A DNA stretch of 64,000 nucleotides from VXLM01 sp965242665 (GTDB lineage Bacteria; Chloroflexota; Dehalococcoidia; Lucifugimonadales; VXLM01): assembly GCA_965242665.1 (NCBI GenBank), contig OZ251484.1:2108001-2172000 (forward strand), given 5' to 3'. Shown piece after piece: positions 53,889 through 63,739 of the stretch. A program made the position numbers and the translations under genes. A model generated the notes under the pieces. That model saw only the letters and a program-made list of their open reading frames with translations, was not told where the DNA came from and did no database searches. Positions within the stretch are counted from its first letter, which is position 1. Each line of letters begins with the position of its first letter.

Positions 53889-54695
53889 TCACATCCGCGT
53901 TTGCGTGGGAACCCCCAACAACCATAAGTCAACAGTACCGCCAAAGCGCATGGTAGACGCGCTGACGTCGCCGGCTCCAACCTCCGCGTAGTGCTTGGGA
54001 ACGATGCCGCCGCCGCCCATGTGGCTCGTGATCGAGTCGCCGAGGCCCCCATTTGCGAACTGGATGAGGATCGAGCTAGTGTTGTTGGGTCCGGAGTCGA
54101 GCCCGAACGCCGTCACCTCGACCGGCTGCGACCGCATCACGTGCCATATCCAATGCAAGTTGTACCCCGCGAGGTCGAGGATGCCGTTGGCGGCGTATGG
54201 GTCCGGGTCGATTGGACGTCCGGTGCGCGCGTCGGAAATGGGAATGCGGCACGTGAAGAGGATGAAGCGCGGCTTTGGGATTACCTCTCGGAGCCGCTTG
54301 GTAATCGGAGAGTGCTTGAACCACCACCCGCTCATCACGTGCAGACCCGCCTCGTGGGACGCCTGCTGCACGCGCTTGGCCTGGGCAACGGTCATGGAGG
54401 GCGGCTTTTCCACGTATACGTGCTTCCCCGCCGAAAGCCCCTGAAGGGTAATATCGGTATGCGTATCGTGCGTGGAGCAAACGAGGATGGCCTGGATTCG
54501 CTCGTCGGAGAGGACGCGGTCGAGATCGGTCGTCCAATACTCCGCGGACCCTTGCGCCGCACGCTCCCTCGCCGCCGCCTCCAGCACGTCCATGGTGGCG
54601 ACGAGCCTCATCGTCGGCGTGTTCTCGATATTGGCGAGATGGTATCGGCTGATGCCGCCGCATCCAATGAGCGCAACGTTCAATCGTTCAGTCAT
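53889..54695 (-). pseudogene. N-terminal part of interrupted Gfo/Idh/MocA dehydrogenase
   Basis: Starts MTERLNVALIGCGGISRYH (Rossmann) with EKPPSMTVAQAKR and WWFKHSPITKRL. Genuine sequence stops at MRFG (53941); the remaining 17 codons are read from the element's inverted repeat. The missing C-terminal part lies at 51954-52241. The combined protein would be about 345 residues. Without it the dehydrogenase is probably inactive, and the coupled DUF6807 gene has lost its upstream promoter. Confidence 0.85.
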
Positions 54696-54771
54696 TCGTT
54701 CGCCTGCATTCTTGGAAGATGCCGCCGGAAGATCCGGCGGTTCGATAGCGAAGTTTGGGCCCGGCCGCTCC

Positions 54772-55707
54772 TCACCGTCCTTGGTCGTCTAATGTGTCGA
54801 TCAGCGCCTTGACGTTCCCTACCTGCGTACGCATGGCGTCGATGCGCGATCCGTTCTTCGGCGTCCAATGCGTCGAGATGGAGATGAACGGGTCGAGATC
54901 GTTGTCGCGGATGCTGTGGAATACCGTGCGGTAGTCGACATCCCCCTCTCCAAACGGCAGATAATCGAAGTCGAGGCGGCTCCCGTCGTTCACGCGCAGG
55001 TCCTTGACGTGCAGACCAAAGACGAACGGCCTGATGTTGCGGAAGCCCAACGTAGACACATCGGTCTCGCCGCAGTTGTAGTTGTCCGCCGGCCCCCACA
55101 TCGCCTTGATGCGGTCGGATCCGACCCGCTCCGCAACCCGGCGGAAGTTGCTCGTGGTGTTGGTATAGTTCCATGGCATCATGGAAAGGACGAGATCGAT
55201 GTCGCGCTTCTCGGCTTCCTCGACCATCATCGAGTACGCTCTAGCGAGCTTGTCCATTTCCCCGTCGGAGATGATCCCGCCGCGCGTTGCCCAGCGCATC
55301 GGCCACGTCGGCTTGTCCGCAGTGTACTCCCCAGGCCAAGCGAAGCTGTACACCGAGACCGCGCCCGCCCCGAGCCGATTGGCGATCTCCATCGAACGAA
55401 TCACCGCCCGCATGTCCGCACGAAACTCCTCGGATCTCGGCATATCCTCGATCGACGCCGACGTCAGATCGAAGAACTTGAACGGCGACCCAGCGCTGAT
55501 CTTCATGTGCTCGAGTCCGCGACTGGAGACCGCGGCCCCAATATCGTCCACCTCGGCGTCGGACAGTTCCGCAATCGGAGGACGGTTGGGGAGATCGGTA
55601 AACCATACGTACTCGACTCCCATGTCTTTCGCCGCGTCCAGTCCCTCCTCAAGAGGAAGTTGCAGCTCGTTCAAGAACATGGCCAGCTTGAATGGATGCG
55701 CGGACAT
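54772..55707 (-). CDS. Sugar phosphate isomerase/epimerase, TIM barrel
   Basis: 311 residues: LPLEEGLDAAKDMGVEYVWF, GAGAVSVYSFAWPGEY, AMWGPADNYNCGETDV and VFGLHVKDLRVNDG, the metal-ligand strand pattern of the AP-endonuclease-2 family. Distinct from the protein at 976-1866. Lies upstream of the interrupted dehydrogenase and the DUF6807 gene in the same direction, forming a small sugar-catabolic operon: isomerase, dehydrogenase, DUF6807. Confidence 0.8.
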   Translation of the reverse strand: MSAHPFKLAMFLNELQLPLEEGLDAAKDMGVEYVWFTDLPNRPPIAELSDAEVDDIGAAVSSRGLEHMKISAGSPFKFFDLTSASIEDMPRSEEFRADMRAVIRSMEIANRLGAGAVSVYSFAWPGEYTADKPTWPMRWATRGGIISDGEMDKLARAYSMMVEEAEKRDIDLVLSMMPWNYTNTTSNFRRVAERVGSDRIKAMWGPADNYNCGETDVSTLGFRNIRPFVFGLHVKDLRVNDGSRLDFDYLPFGEGDVDYRTVFHSIRDNDLDPFISISTHWTPKNGSRIDAMRTQVGNVKALIDTLDDQGR

Positions 55708-55887
55708 GGACAGCTCTCCAATCTTGTCGTCGTTCGGATTTCCAGTAGTGTACCATAACCGCAGCGCAGAGATGAGATCGCACCATCAGAGTGCGCTTGA
55801 AATCCCGGCATCTTCCGCGCTACCATACGAGCTGCGTCATATACCCGGCTCGCCCCTATCAGGACAGCCGGAGCGAATGGGGTCCGC

Positions 55888-56892
55888 ATGGTCAACGCAA
55901 ATACAAATTTTGAGATACAACGTTCCGTTCTCGTCGGCGAAACCGCCGATGTCAACTTGCAGAGAACCCAAACCATCCTCCGAAATGAGGGCGTCAACCC
56001 GACCGTCGCACTCGAGTTCTCCCCCCAGCGCCCAGGCGTCCTTTGCGGCATTGCGGAAGTGCGCGGACTGCTGGGGCGCGTCCTCCCAGACAGTGGAAGC
56101 GAGGTATGGGCATTGGAGGAAGGAGAACGCGTCGACGCCGGAGAGGTCGTCCTCCGCGTGAAGGCCCCCTACGGCTCGATTGGCCTATACGAGACCGCCG
56201 TCAGCGGGATACTTGCCCAATGCACCGGGTTCGCCTCCGCGGCACGCGAGTGCGTGGACGCAGCCAACGGCAAGCCTGTAATCGCCCTCGGCGCACGCCA
56301 CGTCCACCCAGAAGTCGCAGGCATCCTCGGATACTCCGCCATCGTCGGCGGCTGCGCGTCATGCTCGACCATACAAGGCGGCCGACTTGCAAACATCACC
56401 CCCGCAGGCAACATGCCGCACTCCCTCTCCCTCATCATGGGCGGAGCCGTCCAAGCCATAGAAGCGTTCGACCGCCACATGCCGCAAGAAGTCCCGCGCG
56501 TCGCACTCGTCGATACCTTCCGTGACGAAGCAGAAGAAGCCATCTCCGTAGCACGCTCCCTCGGCGAAAAACTGCGCGGAATACGCATGAACACCCCAGC
56601 CTCACGCGGCGGCGTAACCCCAGACCTCGTGAAGGAAGTCCGCGCACGCCTCGACCTATCAGGCTACCGACACGTGGAAATCATGGTCAGCGGCGGACTA
56701 ACCCCAGAACGCATCGAGCAATTCGTAGAGACCGACGCACCCGTCGACACCTTCAGCATCGGCGCTTACATCGCCGCCGCAGGCCCAACCCCCTTCGAGG
56801 CCGACATCCACGAAGTAGACTCCCGACCCGTCGCCAGACGAGGCCTCCTCCCAGGCATCACCAACAACCCACGACTCACAAGAATAATGTAG
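55888..56892 (+). CDS. Nicotinate phosphoribosyltransferase-like protein
   Basis: 334 residues. Seen: NVNLQRTQTILRNEG-like opening, LGARHVHPEVAGILGYSAIV, GGCASCSTIQGGRLANITPAG, MPHSLSLIMG and the phosphate-site segment IMVSGGLTPERIEQF. These fit the NAPRTase/QAPRTase fold, which makes nicotinate mononucleotide from nicotinate and PRPP. Shorter than many NAPRTases (about 390-490), as in a compact clade. ATG 55888. Confidence 0.8.
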   Translation: MVNANTNFEIQRSVLVGETADVNLQRTQTILRNEGVNPTVALEFSPQRPGVLCGIAEVRGLLGRVLPDSGSEVWALEEGERVDAGEVVLRVKAPYGSIGLYETAVSGILAQCTGFASAARECVDAANGKPVIALGARHVHPEVAGILGYSAIVGGCASCSTIQGGRLANITPAGNMPHSLSLIMGGAVQAIEAFDRHMPQEVPRVALVDTFRDEAEEAISVARSLGEKLRGIRMNTPASRGGVTPDLVKEVRARLDLSGYRHVEIMVSGGLTPERIEQFVETDAPVDTFSIGAYIAAAGPTPFEADIHEVDSRPVARRGLLPGITNNPRLTRIM

Positions 56893-56958
56893 CGGCAGAC
56901 CGCCTTCCGCACGTCCGCGCGGCGATAGAAACCCTAGACCAGAGGACTCCAAAGCGCG

Positions 56959-58104
56959 ATGTCATACATCCTGCACATACTGACGCCGTACCGCTACCCG
57001 ATCCTAGCGGCCCTCTCCCTGCTTCTGATTGCAGAGATGGCGCTTGCCGCCGTCGATCTCATTCCCGTCGAATATGAATGGGCACTCGGTGGGCTCATGC
57101 TCCTCACCATAGTAGCTTGGGCCGGGATAGCCGTCGTAATCGGCGTTGCCCCGCCCGCAGGCGGAAATCTAATGAAGCATGGCGTTCGTATCCTATTGGT
57201 TCTCTCACCATTGGCTCTGTTCACAATCATAGTTTCGCCGCTTCTATTTCTGTATCCATATTTGCTCGTGCTCATCATGGTCTGGATAGGAATCGTAGTG
57301 ACTGTTGGGATACATGCCAATACGGATCCCATCACAAAGGCAACATCGGCACCATCCGTATACAGGATGGATGCGTCAACACTAGCCGGGACACCTCAGG
57401 ATGAACAGGCAGAGCGCAACACAAAGACCTTTTCGCGAAGGGGGATCTTCCCTCTTCTTGTATTCTTGCTTGTCGCGCTGTTTTGGACTTTCTATCTGCT
57501 GATTTATCCAGTGTTTGATCTGTTAGACTCGCTAATAGACAGCGATCTGATATATGATCTGCTTGCCCCGCTTGGAGCATTGCTTTTCATTTCAACAACT
57601 TCCCTAGTGGTCGGAGTGGCTCTCCGACGATCACGGTTGGCCAACAGTCCTCGCATTGTAGTTGTCCTAGCCGCCATCGGAATCTCGGTATCCACCTTCG
57701 TTGCCTGCATAGGTATTCTGGCTTTCTTGTACGCCCCTATTGCTCGCGGAATAGAAGCGCCTGGTGTAGCCCTCTCCCTTATGGTAATTACCCCCGTGCT
57801 CTTGTCTATCGTTGGCCCTGTGTTTGGGACCATCCTCATTGGAACGATGCGCCGTTCTATTCGGAACATCACGGTAGCAGGCATCGGCATGGCGGCAATG
57901 ATCCTCGTTTTCGGGTGGTACTTGTTCTTGACAGCAGACGATGGACTTGACGCCTTCTCAGGCCAAGAGCGTAGATCTGCCGCGCGCGCCTTATCCGGGG
58001 GATACAGCTGTGACACTCAGATGCGGGTGGTTTTCAAGGGTGGCGACGGCACTTTCCTGGTGCGTAGTTATACGTTGTGGAGATTCTCGACGGATTGCCG
58101 CTAG
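56959..58104 (+). CDS. Polytopic membrane protein of unknown function
   Basis: 381 residues with about nine to ten hydrophobic helices in two halves separated by a hydrophilic stretch (about 120-160), and a short C-terminal domain with two cysteines (GGYSCDTQM ... FSTDCR). No family recognised. ATG 56959 follows a weak site. Nothing in the neighbours suggests a role. Confidence 0.55.
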   Translation: MSYILHILTPYRYPILAALSLLLIAEMALAAVDLIPVEYEWALGGLMLLTIVAWAGIAVVIGVAPPAGGNLMKHGVRILLVLSPLALFTIIVSPLLFLYPYLLVLIMVWIGIVVTVGIHANTDPITKATSAPSVYRMDASTLAGTPQDEQAERNTKTFSRRGIFPLLVFLLVALFWTFYLLIYPVFDLLDSLIDSDLIYDLLAPLGALLFISTTSLVVGVALRRSRLANSPRIVVVLAAIGISVSTFVACIGILAFLYAPIARGIEAPGVALSLMVITPVLLSIVGPVFGTILIGTMRRSIRNITVAGIGMAAMILVFGWYLFLTADDGLDAFSGQERRSAARALSGGYSCDTQMRVVFKGGDGTFLVRSYTLWRFSTDCR

Positions 58105-58387
58105 GAGGATGCGGGTGGAGGAGGGCTTTCGAGAGACGCTGGATGGGTAGCCGCGCAGCCTCGCCTGGTCATTCTGCCCTTCCCCGTCGACATCGCTGGC
58201 CCATGTGATGACGCCGCCAACCGCCGTCGCCCGACAGTCCGGCGCATCCGCCCTCAGTTTAGCTGCGCGCCGCTGAAGACGACCCCTTCACGGATCCCCT
58301 TCTTGGCGTCTTTCAATTCGGCGCGCCGAGGCGTATAATGCGCTTTGCATCATCCGAAGCACACACAACGCGCACTGAGGAAAGCTC
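58105..58387. other. Intergenic region with aminotransferase promoter
   Basis: No ORF is supported. TATAAT at 58332-58337 (in GGCGTATAATGCGC) about 50 nt before the aminotransferase start is a good -10 box. Confidence 0.4.
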
Positions 58388-59707
58388 ATGGCCACATCTA
58401 TCGAGCAGCAATACATCGACCTCCATCCGGAGTCGGCCGCGCGGCATCAGGCCGCCAGAACGCTCTTTCCGAACGGCGTCACCCACGACGCGCGGAACCT
58501 GACGCCCTTCCCCTACTACGTCACCCGCTCCGAGGGCGCGGTGAAGCACGACGTGGACGGAAACAAGATCGTCGATTACAAGACCGGACACGGAGCTCTC
58601 ATCATGGGGCACAACCATCCTGCCGTGGTGAAGGCCGTTCAAGATCAGATGGAGATCGGCACGCATTGGAGCGCATCGACCGACATCGAAATCAAGTGGG
58701 GCGAGCTGGTGACCGAGTTGGTGCCCTGCGCGGAGAAGGTGCGCTTCAACAGCTCCGGCACCGAGGCCGATATGATGGCGATGCGGATGGCGAGAGCCTT
58801 CACCGGTAGAGGCAAGATCATCCGTTTTCGCAACCACTTCCACGGCTGGAGCGACTACGCCGTCCCAGGCTGGTCGGCCCCCAGCGGCGTGCCCGACGGC
58901 GTGGTTGAGTCAATGATCGTGGTAGAACCGAACGACATCGCGCAAGTAGCCCGCGCAATCGAGGGGGGAGACGTGGCGGGAGTGATCCTCGAGCCAACCG
59001 GCGCGCACATGGGGCAGGAACCCATCAAGCCCAGCTTCCTCGAAGAACTTCGAGACATCACGGCGGCGAATGGCGTGGTCTACATCTTGGACGAGGTAGT
59101 TACGGGATTCCGCACCTCGCGGAACGGAGCGTCCGGATACTACGGCGTGACGCCGGACCTTTCGACGCACGCCAAGATTCTCGGCGGCGGCCTGCCCGGC
59201 GCATGTGTAGCCGGCAAGGCGGAGATCCTGGACATGATCCAGTTCCGCGACGATCCAGAATTCAACGCGAACCAGCGCATCGCACACAACGGCACGTTCA
59301 ACGCAAACCCACTCTCCGCAGCGGCAGGCGTAACGGTGCTGCAGCATGTCCGCGATCAGCCAATCAACGACGTCGCCGATCAGCGCGCGGAGCAACTCAA
59401 GCGCGGATTCAATGACGTCCTCGCACGGAAGGAAGTCCCCGGCATCGCCACCGGCGTCGCTTCCATCGTCTTGCTTCGCATCGGCCTCGATATCGACAGC
59501 GAAGAGGAAATATACAACCTGCGGTACGACGAGGTAGATCCGCGCTCCGACCTCAAGAGTCTCGGAACCCTGGCCATGTACAACCACGGCGTCGACGGAT
59601 TCGACCGCTACCTACTCAGCGCAGCTCACACCGAAGAAGACATCGAGGCGACCGTCGAGGCCCTCGACCGCACCATCGACGACTTCCGTCGCGAGGGCCT
59701 GCTGTAA
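58388..59707 (+). CDS. Class III aminotransferase, glutamate-1-semialdehyde aminomutase-like
   Basis: 439 residues, PLP fold type I. Seen: LFPNGVTHDARNL, GHGALIMGHNHPAVVKAV, VRFNSSGTEADMMAMRMARA, ILDEVVTGFRTSRNG, and the Schiff-base lysine region STHAKILGGGLPGACVAG. Related to HemL but with THDARNLTPFP at the place of the usual GGVNSPVR-type motif, so it may act on another amino compound. A true HemL role is not proved. Followed by a GC-rich hairpin. Confidence 0.85.
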   Translation: MATSIEQQYIDLHPESAARHQAARTLFPNGVTHDARNLTPFPYYVTRSEGAVKHDVDGNKIVDYKTGHGALIMGHNHPAVVKAVQDQMEIGTHWSASTDIEIKWGELVTELVPCAEKVRFNSSGTEADMMAMRMARAFTGRGKIIRFRNHFHGWSDYAVPGWSAPSGVPDGVVESMIVVEPNDIAQVARAIEGGDVAGVILEPTGAHMGQEPIKPSFLEELRDITAANGVVYILDEVVTGFRTSRNGASGYYGVTPDLSTHAKILGGGLPGACVAGKAEILDMIQFRDDPEFNANQRIAHNGTFNANPLSAAAGVTVLQHVRDQPINDVADQRAEQLKRGFNDVLARKEVPGIATGVASIVLLRIGLDIDSEEEIYNLRYDEVDPRSDLKSLGTLAMYNHGVDGFDRYLLSAAHTEEDIEATVEALDRTIDDFRREGLL

Positions 59708-59729
59708 GGCGCCGGACTGACGTCTCACC

Positions 59730-59752
59730 CTCCCCGTTCTAGCAACGGGGAG
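59730..59752 (+). terminator. Hairpin after aminotransferase gene
   Basis: CTCCCCGTT, 5-nt loop, AACGGGGAG: 9-bp perfect stem, 23 nt past the stop. No T tract follows. Confidence 0.45.
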
Positions 59753-59831
59753 CACGTCCGATGACGCGGGCGAGGCGGGAAATTAGTATGTCCTGGGGCC
59801 ATACTCCAGACTAACGCAGGGGCCGAAAACG

Positions 59832-60935
59832 ATGAGACCAACCAGGGTGTTCTCGAAGATCAGAGAGACCGTCCATCTTTTCGGTCTGGTTCCCATAGGG
59901 CTGCTGCTGATCATCCTGGTTCTCGTGGGCGTATTCCTGCGTCCCAGCGGTGTATTGGACATCTGGCCCAAGAGGTACACATCCATTACCATTATGGGAA
60001 ATCACACGTGCGGGGTTCTCACCAACGGAACCCTCCGCTGCTGGGGCGAATCAAGCAGGCGTCCGCCGCCAGACGAACGCTTCGTCGCCGTCGCGCCTGG
60101 GAACGGCCATGCGTGCGGATTGCGAGAGGACGGCTCCATTTCATGTTGGGGAGCGATTGACGACGATTATTCTCCCGACCCTGCCCCAGAAGCGAGCAGC
60201 GAGCCGTTTACGTCTATCGCTGCCGGGTTTATACATTATTGCGGTCTGCGTGCGGATGGCAGCGTCGTATGTTGGGGAAGTAACTACGGCGGCCGATCGT
60301 CCCCGCCGAATGGAGAACAGTTCAGGGCAATTAGCGCTGGCCATTCTGACACCTGCGGGTTGCGTATGGACGGAACCGTAGTGTGTTGGGGCGAACATTT
60401 GAATGGACTGCAAACGTGTTCTGCACCTCCTGATAGAACTGCAGGGTGTTGGGGGCGGCGTCTAAGGCCGGGCCAAGAGTCCGCACCTGAAGACGAACGG
60501 TTCAAAGCGATCAGTGTTGGCACCGGCTTTGCTTGTGCCATTCATTTAGACGACGACATAACTTGCTGGGGGGAAATAGATAGGATGGGAGGATGGAAGT
60601 GGTCGGAGCGTTGGCAGAATGGGGAACGGATAAGAGTGGAACGAGCGGACGAGCCGATGCAACGACACATCGCGGGGCAGTTCATAGAAGTGAGCAGCGG
60701 GGACGACCACGCTTGCGCGCTCCGCTCCAGTGGGGAGGTCTACTGCTGGGGGAAAAGTTATTCGTGTTGTGGACTCACACTCTTTGGGAGGAGATCTGAC
60801 TATGGGGACGATCCCGTCAGTGGGGAGGAGTTCGTATCGATAAGCAGTGGCAAGGAATACAATTGCGCGCTTCGCCGAACCGGAACAGCGAGGTGCTGGG
60901 GCGGCAATGTGAGCAGAATCAGGCCGAATGAATAG
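59832..60935 (+). CDS. Membrane-anchored RCC1-like repeat protein
   Basis: 367 residues. One N-terminal membrane helix (about 16-36), then about seven RCC1/BIP-type propeller blades of the form H-x-CG-L-x-x-DGS-x-x-CWG (NHTCGVLTNGTLRCWG, GHACGLREDGSISCWG, IHYCGLRADGSVVCWG, DHACALRSSGEVYCWG). Paired cysteines in each blade suggest disulfides outside the cytoplasm. Likely a surface or periplasm-like binding protein; partner unknown. Confidence 0.75.
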   Translation: MRPTRVFSKIRETVHLFGLVPIGLLLIILVLVGVFLRPSGVLDIWPKRYTSITIMGNHTCGVLTNGTLRCWGESSRRPPPDERFVAVAPGNGHACGLREDGSISCWGAIDDDYSPDPAPEASSEPFTSIAAGFIHYCGLRADGSVVCWGSNYGGRSSPPNGEQFRAISAGHSDTCGLRMDGTVVCWGEHLNGLQTCSAPPDRTAGCWGRRLRPGQESAPEDERFKAISVGTGFACAIHLDDDITCWGEIDRMGGWKWSERWQNGERIRVERADEPMQRHIAGQFIEVSSGDDHACALRSSGEVYCWGKSYSCCGLTLFGRRSDYGDDPVSGEEFVSISSGKEYNCALRRTGTARCWGGNVSRIRPNE

Positions 60936-60936
60936 C

Positions 60937-60968
60937 GTCCGGTAGTTCCCGTATGGGAGCTACCGGAC
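60937..60968. terminator. Bidirectional hairpin between RCC1-like gene and gyrB
   Basis: GTCCGGTAGTTCCC, 4-nt loop, GGGAGCTACCGGAC: a 14-bp stem with one wobble pair between two convergent genes. Confidence 0.65.
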
Positions 60969-61041
60969 GATCCGTTGTATATGCAACAACGCGTCACCCC
61001 AGCGGCCGTTGCGGCGTTGCCGGTGGAGGAAAAGTGCGCCT

Positions 61042-63009
61042 CTACGCGTCGATTTCCGCTTCGAGCGCGTGCTCTTCGATGAACTCGCGGCGGGGGGCCA
61101 CGGCGTCGCCCATGAGCAGGGAGAACAGCTCGTCGGCCTGGGCGCCTTCGTGTTCCTCGACTCGGAGCAGCGTGCGCTTCTCCGGATCCATTGTGGTCTC
61201 CCAGAGCTGATCCGCGCTCATCTCTCCGAGTCCCTTGTACCGCTGGATGTTGATCTTGGTCTTCGTTCCGTTGCGGGAGAATTCCTTGACGTACCGCTCG
61301 CGGTCTTGTTCGTTGTACGCCCACCGCGAGGCGCGCGCGCCGCTGATCTTGTACAGCGGAGGCTGTGCGATGTAGAGATAGCCCTGCGTGATGAGCGGGT
61401 GCATGTTTCGATAGAAGAACGTGAGTAGCAGCGTGCGGATGTGCGCGCCGTCGTCGTCCGCGTCGGTCATGATGATGATGCGGTGGTAGCGGAGCTTGGA
61501 GACGTCGAAGTCTTCGCCGAGTCCAGCACCGACGGCGACGATGAGAGCCTTGATCTCCTCGTGATTGAGCATCTTGTCTTCCCTCGCCTTCTCGACGTTG
61601 AGTATCTTCCCTCGCAGCGGGAGGATTGCCTGATACATGCGGTCCCTGCCCATCTTGGCGGTTCCGCCTGCGGAGTCTCCCTCCACGATGTACAGTTCGC
61701 AGTTTTCCGGGTTCTTGTCCGAGCAGTCGGCAAGCTTGCCTGGCAAGGAGCCGCCCTCCATGGCGTTCTTGCGCGTGATGAGCTCGCGCGCCTTCCGCGC
61801 CGCTTCGCGGGCGCGCTGGGAGAGGAGGCACTTGTCGATGATGCGCTTGGCGTCCTGAGGATGGTTTTCGAGGTAGAATTGGAGGGCGTCTGCGGTTACC
61901 GTCTCGACGTGGGCGCGCACTTCCGGGTTGTTTAGCTTCCGCTTGGTCTGCCCTTCGAATTGCGGCTCTGGAACCTTGACGCTCACTACTGCGGCGAGGC
62001 CCTCGCGGGTGTCTTCCCCAGAGAGATTCGCCTCCCCGTCCTTGATGATCTTCTGCTTGCGTCCGTAATCGTTCAGCACTCGCGTGACGGCCGCGCGAAG
62101 TCCAGTCAGGTGGGAGCCGCCGTCGATGTTGTTGATCGTGTTGGCGAAGGCGAAGACCGACTCGGAGAAGCCGTCGTTCCATTGCAGCGCAGCCTCGACG
62201 ATGGTCGTCTCTACTTGCTGCTCGACGTAGATCGGCTCTTTGTGCAGCGGCGTGCGCGTCTTATTCAGCGAGTCGACGAACTCCGCGATCCCTCCCTCGA
62301 AGTAGTATGACACTTCCTTGGGCGGAGCTTCCGTCAAGCTGCTCTGCCACTCGCTACGGAACACTACCCGGAAGCCCTTGTTCAAATACGCGATTTCCTT
62401 GAACCGCTGAGAGAGGGTGTTGGTGTCGTAGTTGATTTCCTGGAATATCTCTGCGTCGGGCAGGAACGTGATTACAGTGCCGGTCTTGTCCTCATCGTCC
62501 GGCGGCAGTGGCTCGGATGTCAGTTGCGTCAGCGCAATACCGCGCCCGAACTCCTGGCGGTAGTGCCGCTTGCCCAGGAACACGTCGACGGTGAGCCAGT
62601 CGGACAGCGCGTTGACCGCGGAGACTCCCACGCCGTGAAGCCCTGCGGAGACGGAGTACGCCTTCCCCCCGAACTTGCCGCCGGCGTGGAGAGTAGTCAT
62701 GACTGTTTCGACAGCCGAAACCTGCGTGGTCTGGTGGGTGTCGACGGGAATGCCGCGCCCATCGTCCTTCACTTCAACCACGCCGTCCGCGCGGATGGTG
62801 ATCGAGACCTCCGAGCAATGCCCGCCCATGAACTCGTCGACGGCGTTGTCCACCGGTTCATAGACGAGCTGATGCAAGCCGCGTTGGTCGGTGCCTCCGA
62901 TGTACATCCCAGGCCGACGGCGAACGGCTTCCATACCCTCGAGAACCTGAATGTCCTCGGCCGTGTACGTATTGGGCATCATCGTCGATTCTAGCTGTTG
63001 AATTACCAT
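61042..63009 (-). CDS. gyrB: DNA gyrase subunit B
   Basis: 655 residues. GHKL ATPase domain (GMYIGGTDQRGLHQLVYE, VEVKDDGRGIPVD, SAGLHGVGVSAVNALS), transducer, TOPRIM (LYIVEGDSAGGTAKMGRDR, IIIMTDADDDGAHI) and the tail QRYKGLGEMSADQLWETTMD. With GyrA it supercoils DNA. ATG 63009 follows GGGGGA; MMPNTYTAED 27-30 bp downstream is an alternative start. The C-terminus EEHALEAEIDA is a little longer than usual. Confidence 0.96.
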   Translation of the reverse strand: MVIQQLESTMMPNTYTAEDIQVLEGMEAVRRRPGMYIGGTDQRGLHQLVYEPVDNAVDEFMGGHCSEVSITIRADGVVEVKDDGRGIPVDTHQTTQVSAVETVMTTLHAGGKFGGKAYSVSAGLHGVGVSAVNALSDWLTVDVFLGKRHYRQEFGRGIALTQLTSEPLPPDDEDKTGTVITFLPDAEIFQEINYDTNTLSQRFKEIAYLNKGFRVVFRSEWQSSLTEAPPKEVSYYFEGGIAEFVDSLNKTRTPLHKEPIYVEQQVETTIVEAALQWNDGFSESVFAFANTINNIDGGSHLTGLRAAVTRVLNDYGRKQKIIKDGEANLSGEDTREGLAAVVSVKVPEPQFEGQTKRKLNNPEVRAHVETVTADALQFYLENHPQDAKRIIDKCLLSQRAREAARKARELITRKNAMEGGSLPGKLADCSDKNPENCELYIVEGDSAGGTAKMGRDRMYQAILPLRGKILNVEKAREDKMLNHEEIKALIVAVGAGLGEDFDVSKLRYHRIIIMTDADDDGAHIRTLLLTFFYRNMHPLITQGYLYIAQPPLYKISGARASRWAYNEQDRERYVKEFSRNGTKTKINIQRYKGLGEMSADQLWETTMDPEKRTLLRVEEHEGAQADELFSLLMGDAVAPRREFIEEHALEAEIDA

Positions 63010-63428
63010 TGTTCCCCCTGGAGGAGTTGCACGGACTCTGCGGTTTTCCGCATTCGTCCTTTGTCGTTTCTTATACTTGTACTAGATATTGGCAGCCGCT
63101 TGAATGAGTGGGCGGAACGCCAACATTCACTCAAACATCTTACCATGTTTTCTGCGGGTTGCCAATAGGATAACGTTGCAGTAGACGGCAATTTTCGTCG
63201 CCGAGGACGAATCGCCGCAACCGGCAGATCGAGGGCAAACGCGTTCCCTTCAACCCCAAAACGCCTCCGGGAAGCATCTACTGCGCTCACAGAGCGGGGA
63301 AATCGCATGAGACAACCTCGGTTCGGCAGGTCACGATGCAAACAGACCGTCCATGTGTTCTGATATGTAGTGAGTATGATGACATATATTATACATCGTC
63401 AAGAATAGTCCGGGCTTGTGCGTGAAGG
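63010..63428. other. Gene-free gyrB upstream region
   Basis: AT-richer than its surroundings. A 112-codon minus-strand frame (63003-63341) overlaps the gyrB start, lacks family features and is not accepted. The gyrB promoter should lie here (for example around TATAAG near 63070), but no clear pair of boxes is seen. Confidence 0.4.
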
Positions 63429-63716
63429 TCAAACGCCCTCTACCCCGATGACCGTACCGATTCCCGCCCCTTCGCGCAGCTTCTTGACATCGCCGTATTC
63501 CCGCGAATGCCAGAAGGCGCGCGCTGCCTCCTGAGACTCGAATTCGATGACGACCCGGCGGCGGCCGTCGTACTCCCCCTCGAATACCTCGACCGCTCCT
63601 CCACGCACCAGGAACCGCCCTCCGCAGCGTTCGATCAGCGGCGTGACGGCCTGGCGGTAGAGCGCGTACCGCTCGGAGTCGGTGACCTCCGCCTCGATCA
63701 TCAGATAGTATGCCAT
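63429..63716 (-). CDS. DUF1330 family protein
   Basis: 95 residues, full DUF1330 length, dimeric ferredoxin-like fold: YYLMIEAEVTD, YRQAVTPLIERCGGRFLVRGG, RVVIEFESQEAARAFWHS. Function of the family is unknown; it is related to antibiotic-monooxygenase-like folds. Complete. Confidence 0.9.
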   Translation of the reverse strand: MAYYLMIEAEVTDSERYALYRQAVTPLIERCGGRFLVRGGAVEVFEGEYDGRRRVVIEFESQEAARAFWHSREYGDVKKLREGAGIGTVIGVEGV

Positions 63717-63739
63717 GAATCGCCTCCAACGCTCAACGC

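Larger units (their letters stand above)
52234..53948. mobile_element. 1.7-kb transposon-like element carrying a methyltransferase-HNH gene
   Basis: Element about 52242-53940, between 8-bp direct duplications CCAAAGCG (52234-52241 and 53941-53948). The ends are perfect 25-bp inverted repeats (52239-52263 and 53917-53941), reading CGGTACTGTTGACTTATGG inward. The inserted DNA splits a Gfo/Idh/MocA gene exactly. No transposase is encoded; the only cargo is a DNA methyltransferase reading into an HNH nuclease. It must have moved in trans. Inward-facing TTGACT in the inverted repeat may serve as a -35 box. Confidence 0.85.

Noticed and set aside
52234..53948. Insertion sequence with its own transposase
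   Set aside because: Both strands between the inverted repeats were read; only the methyltransferase and HNH sequences are coding, so the element is called non-autonomous.
63003..63341. 112-codon ORF upstream of gyrB
   Set aside because: No motif, overlaps the gyrB start and ribosome site, composition unlike neighbours.
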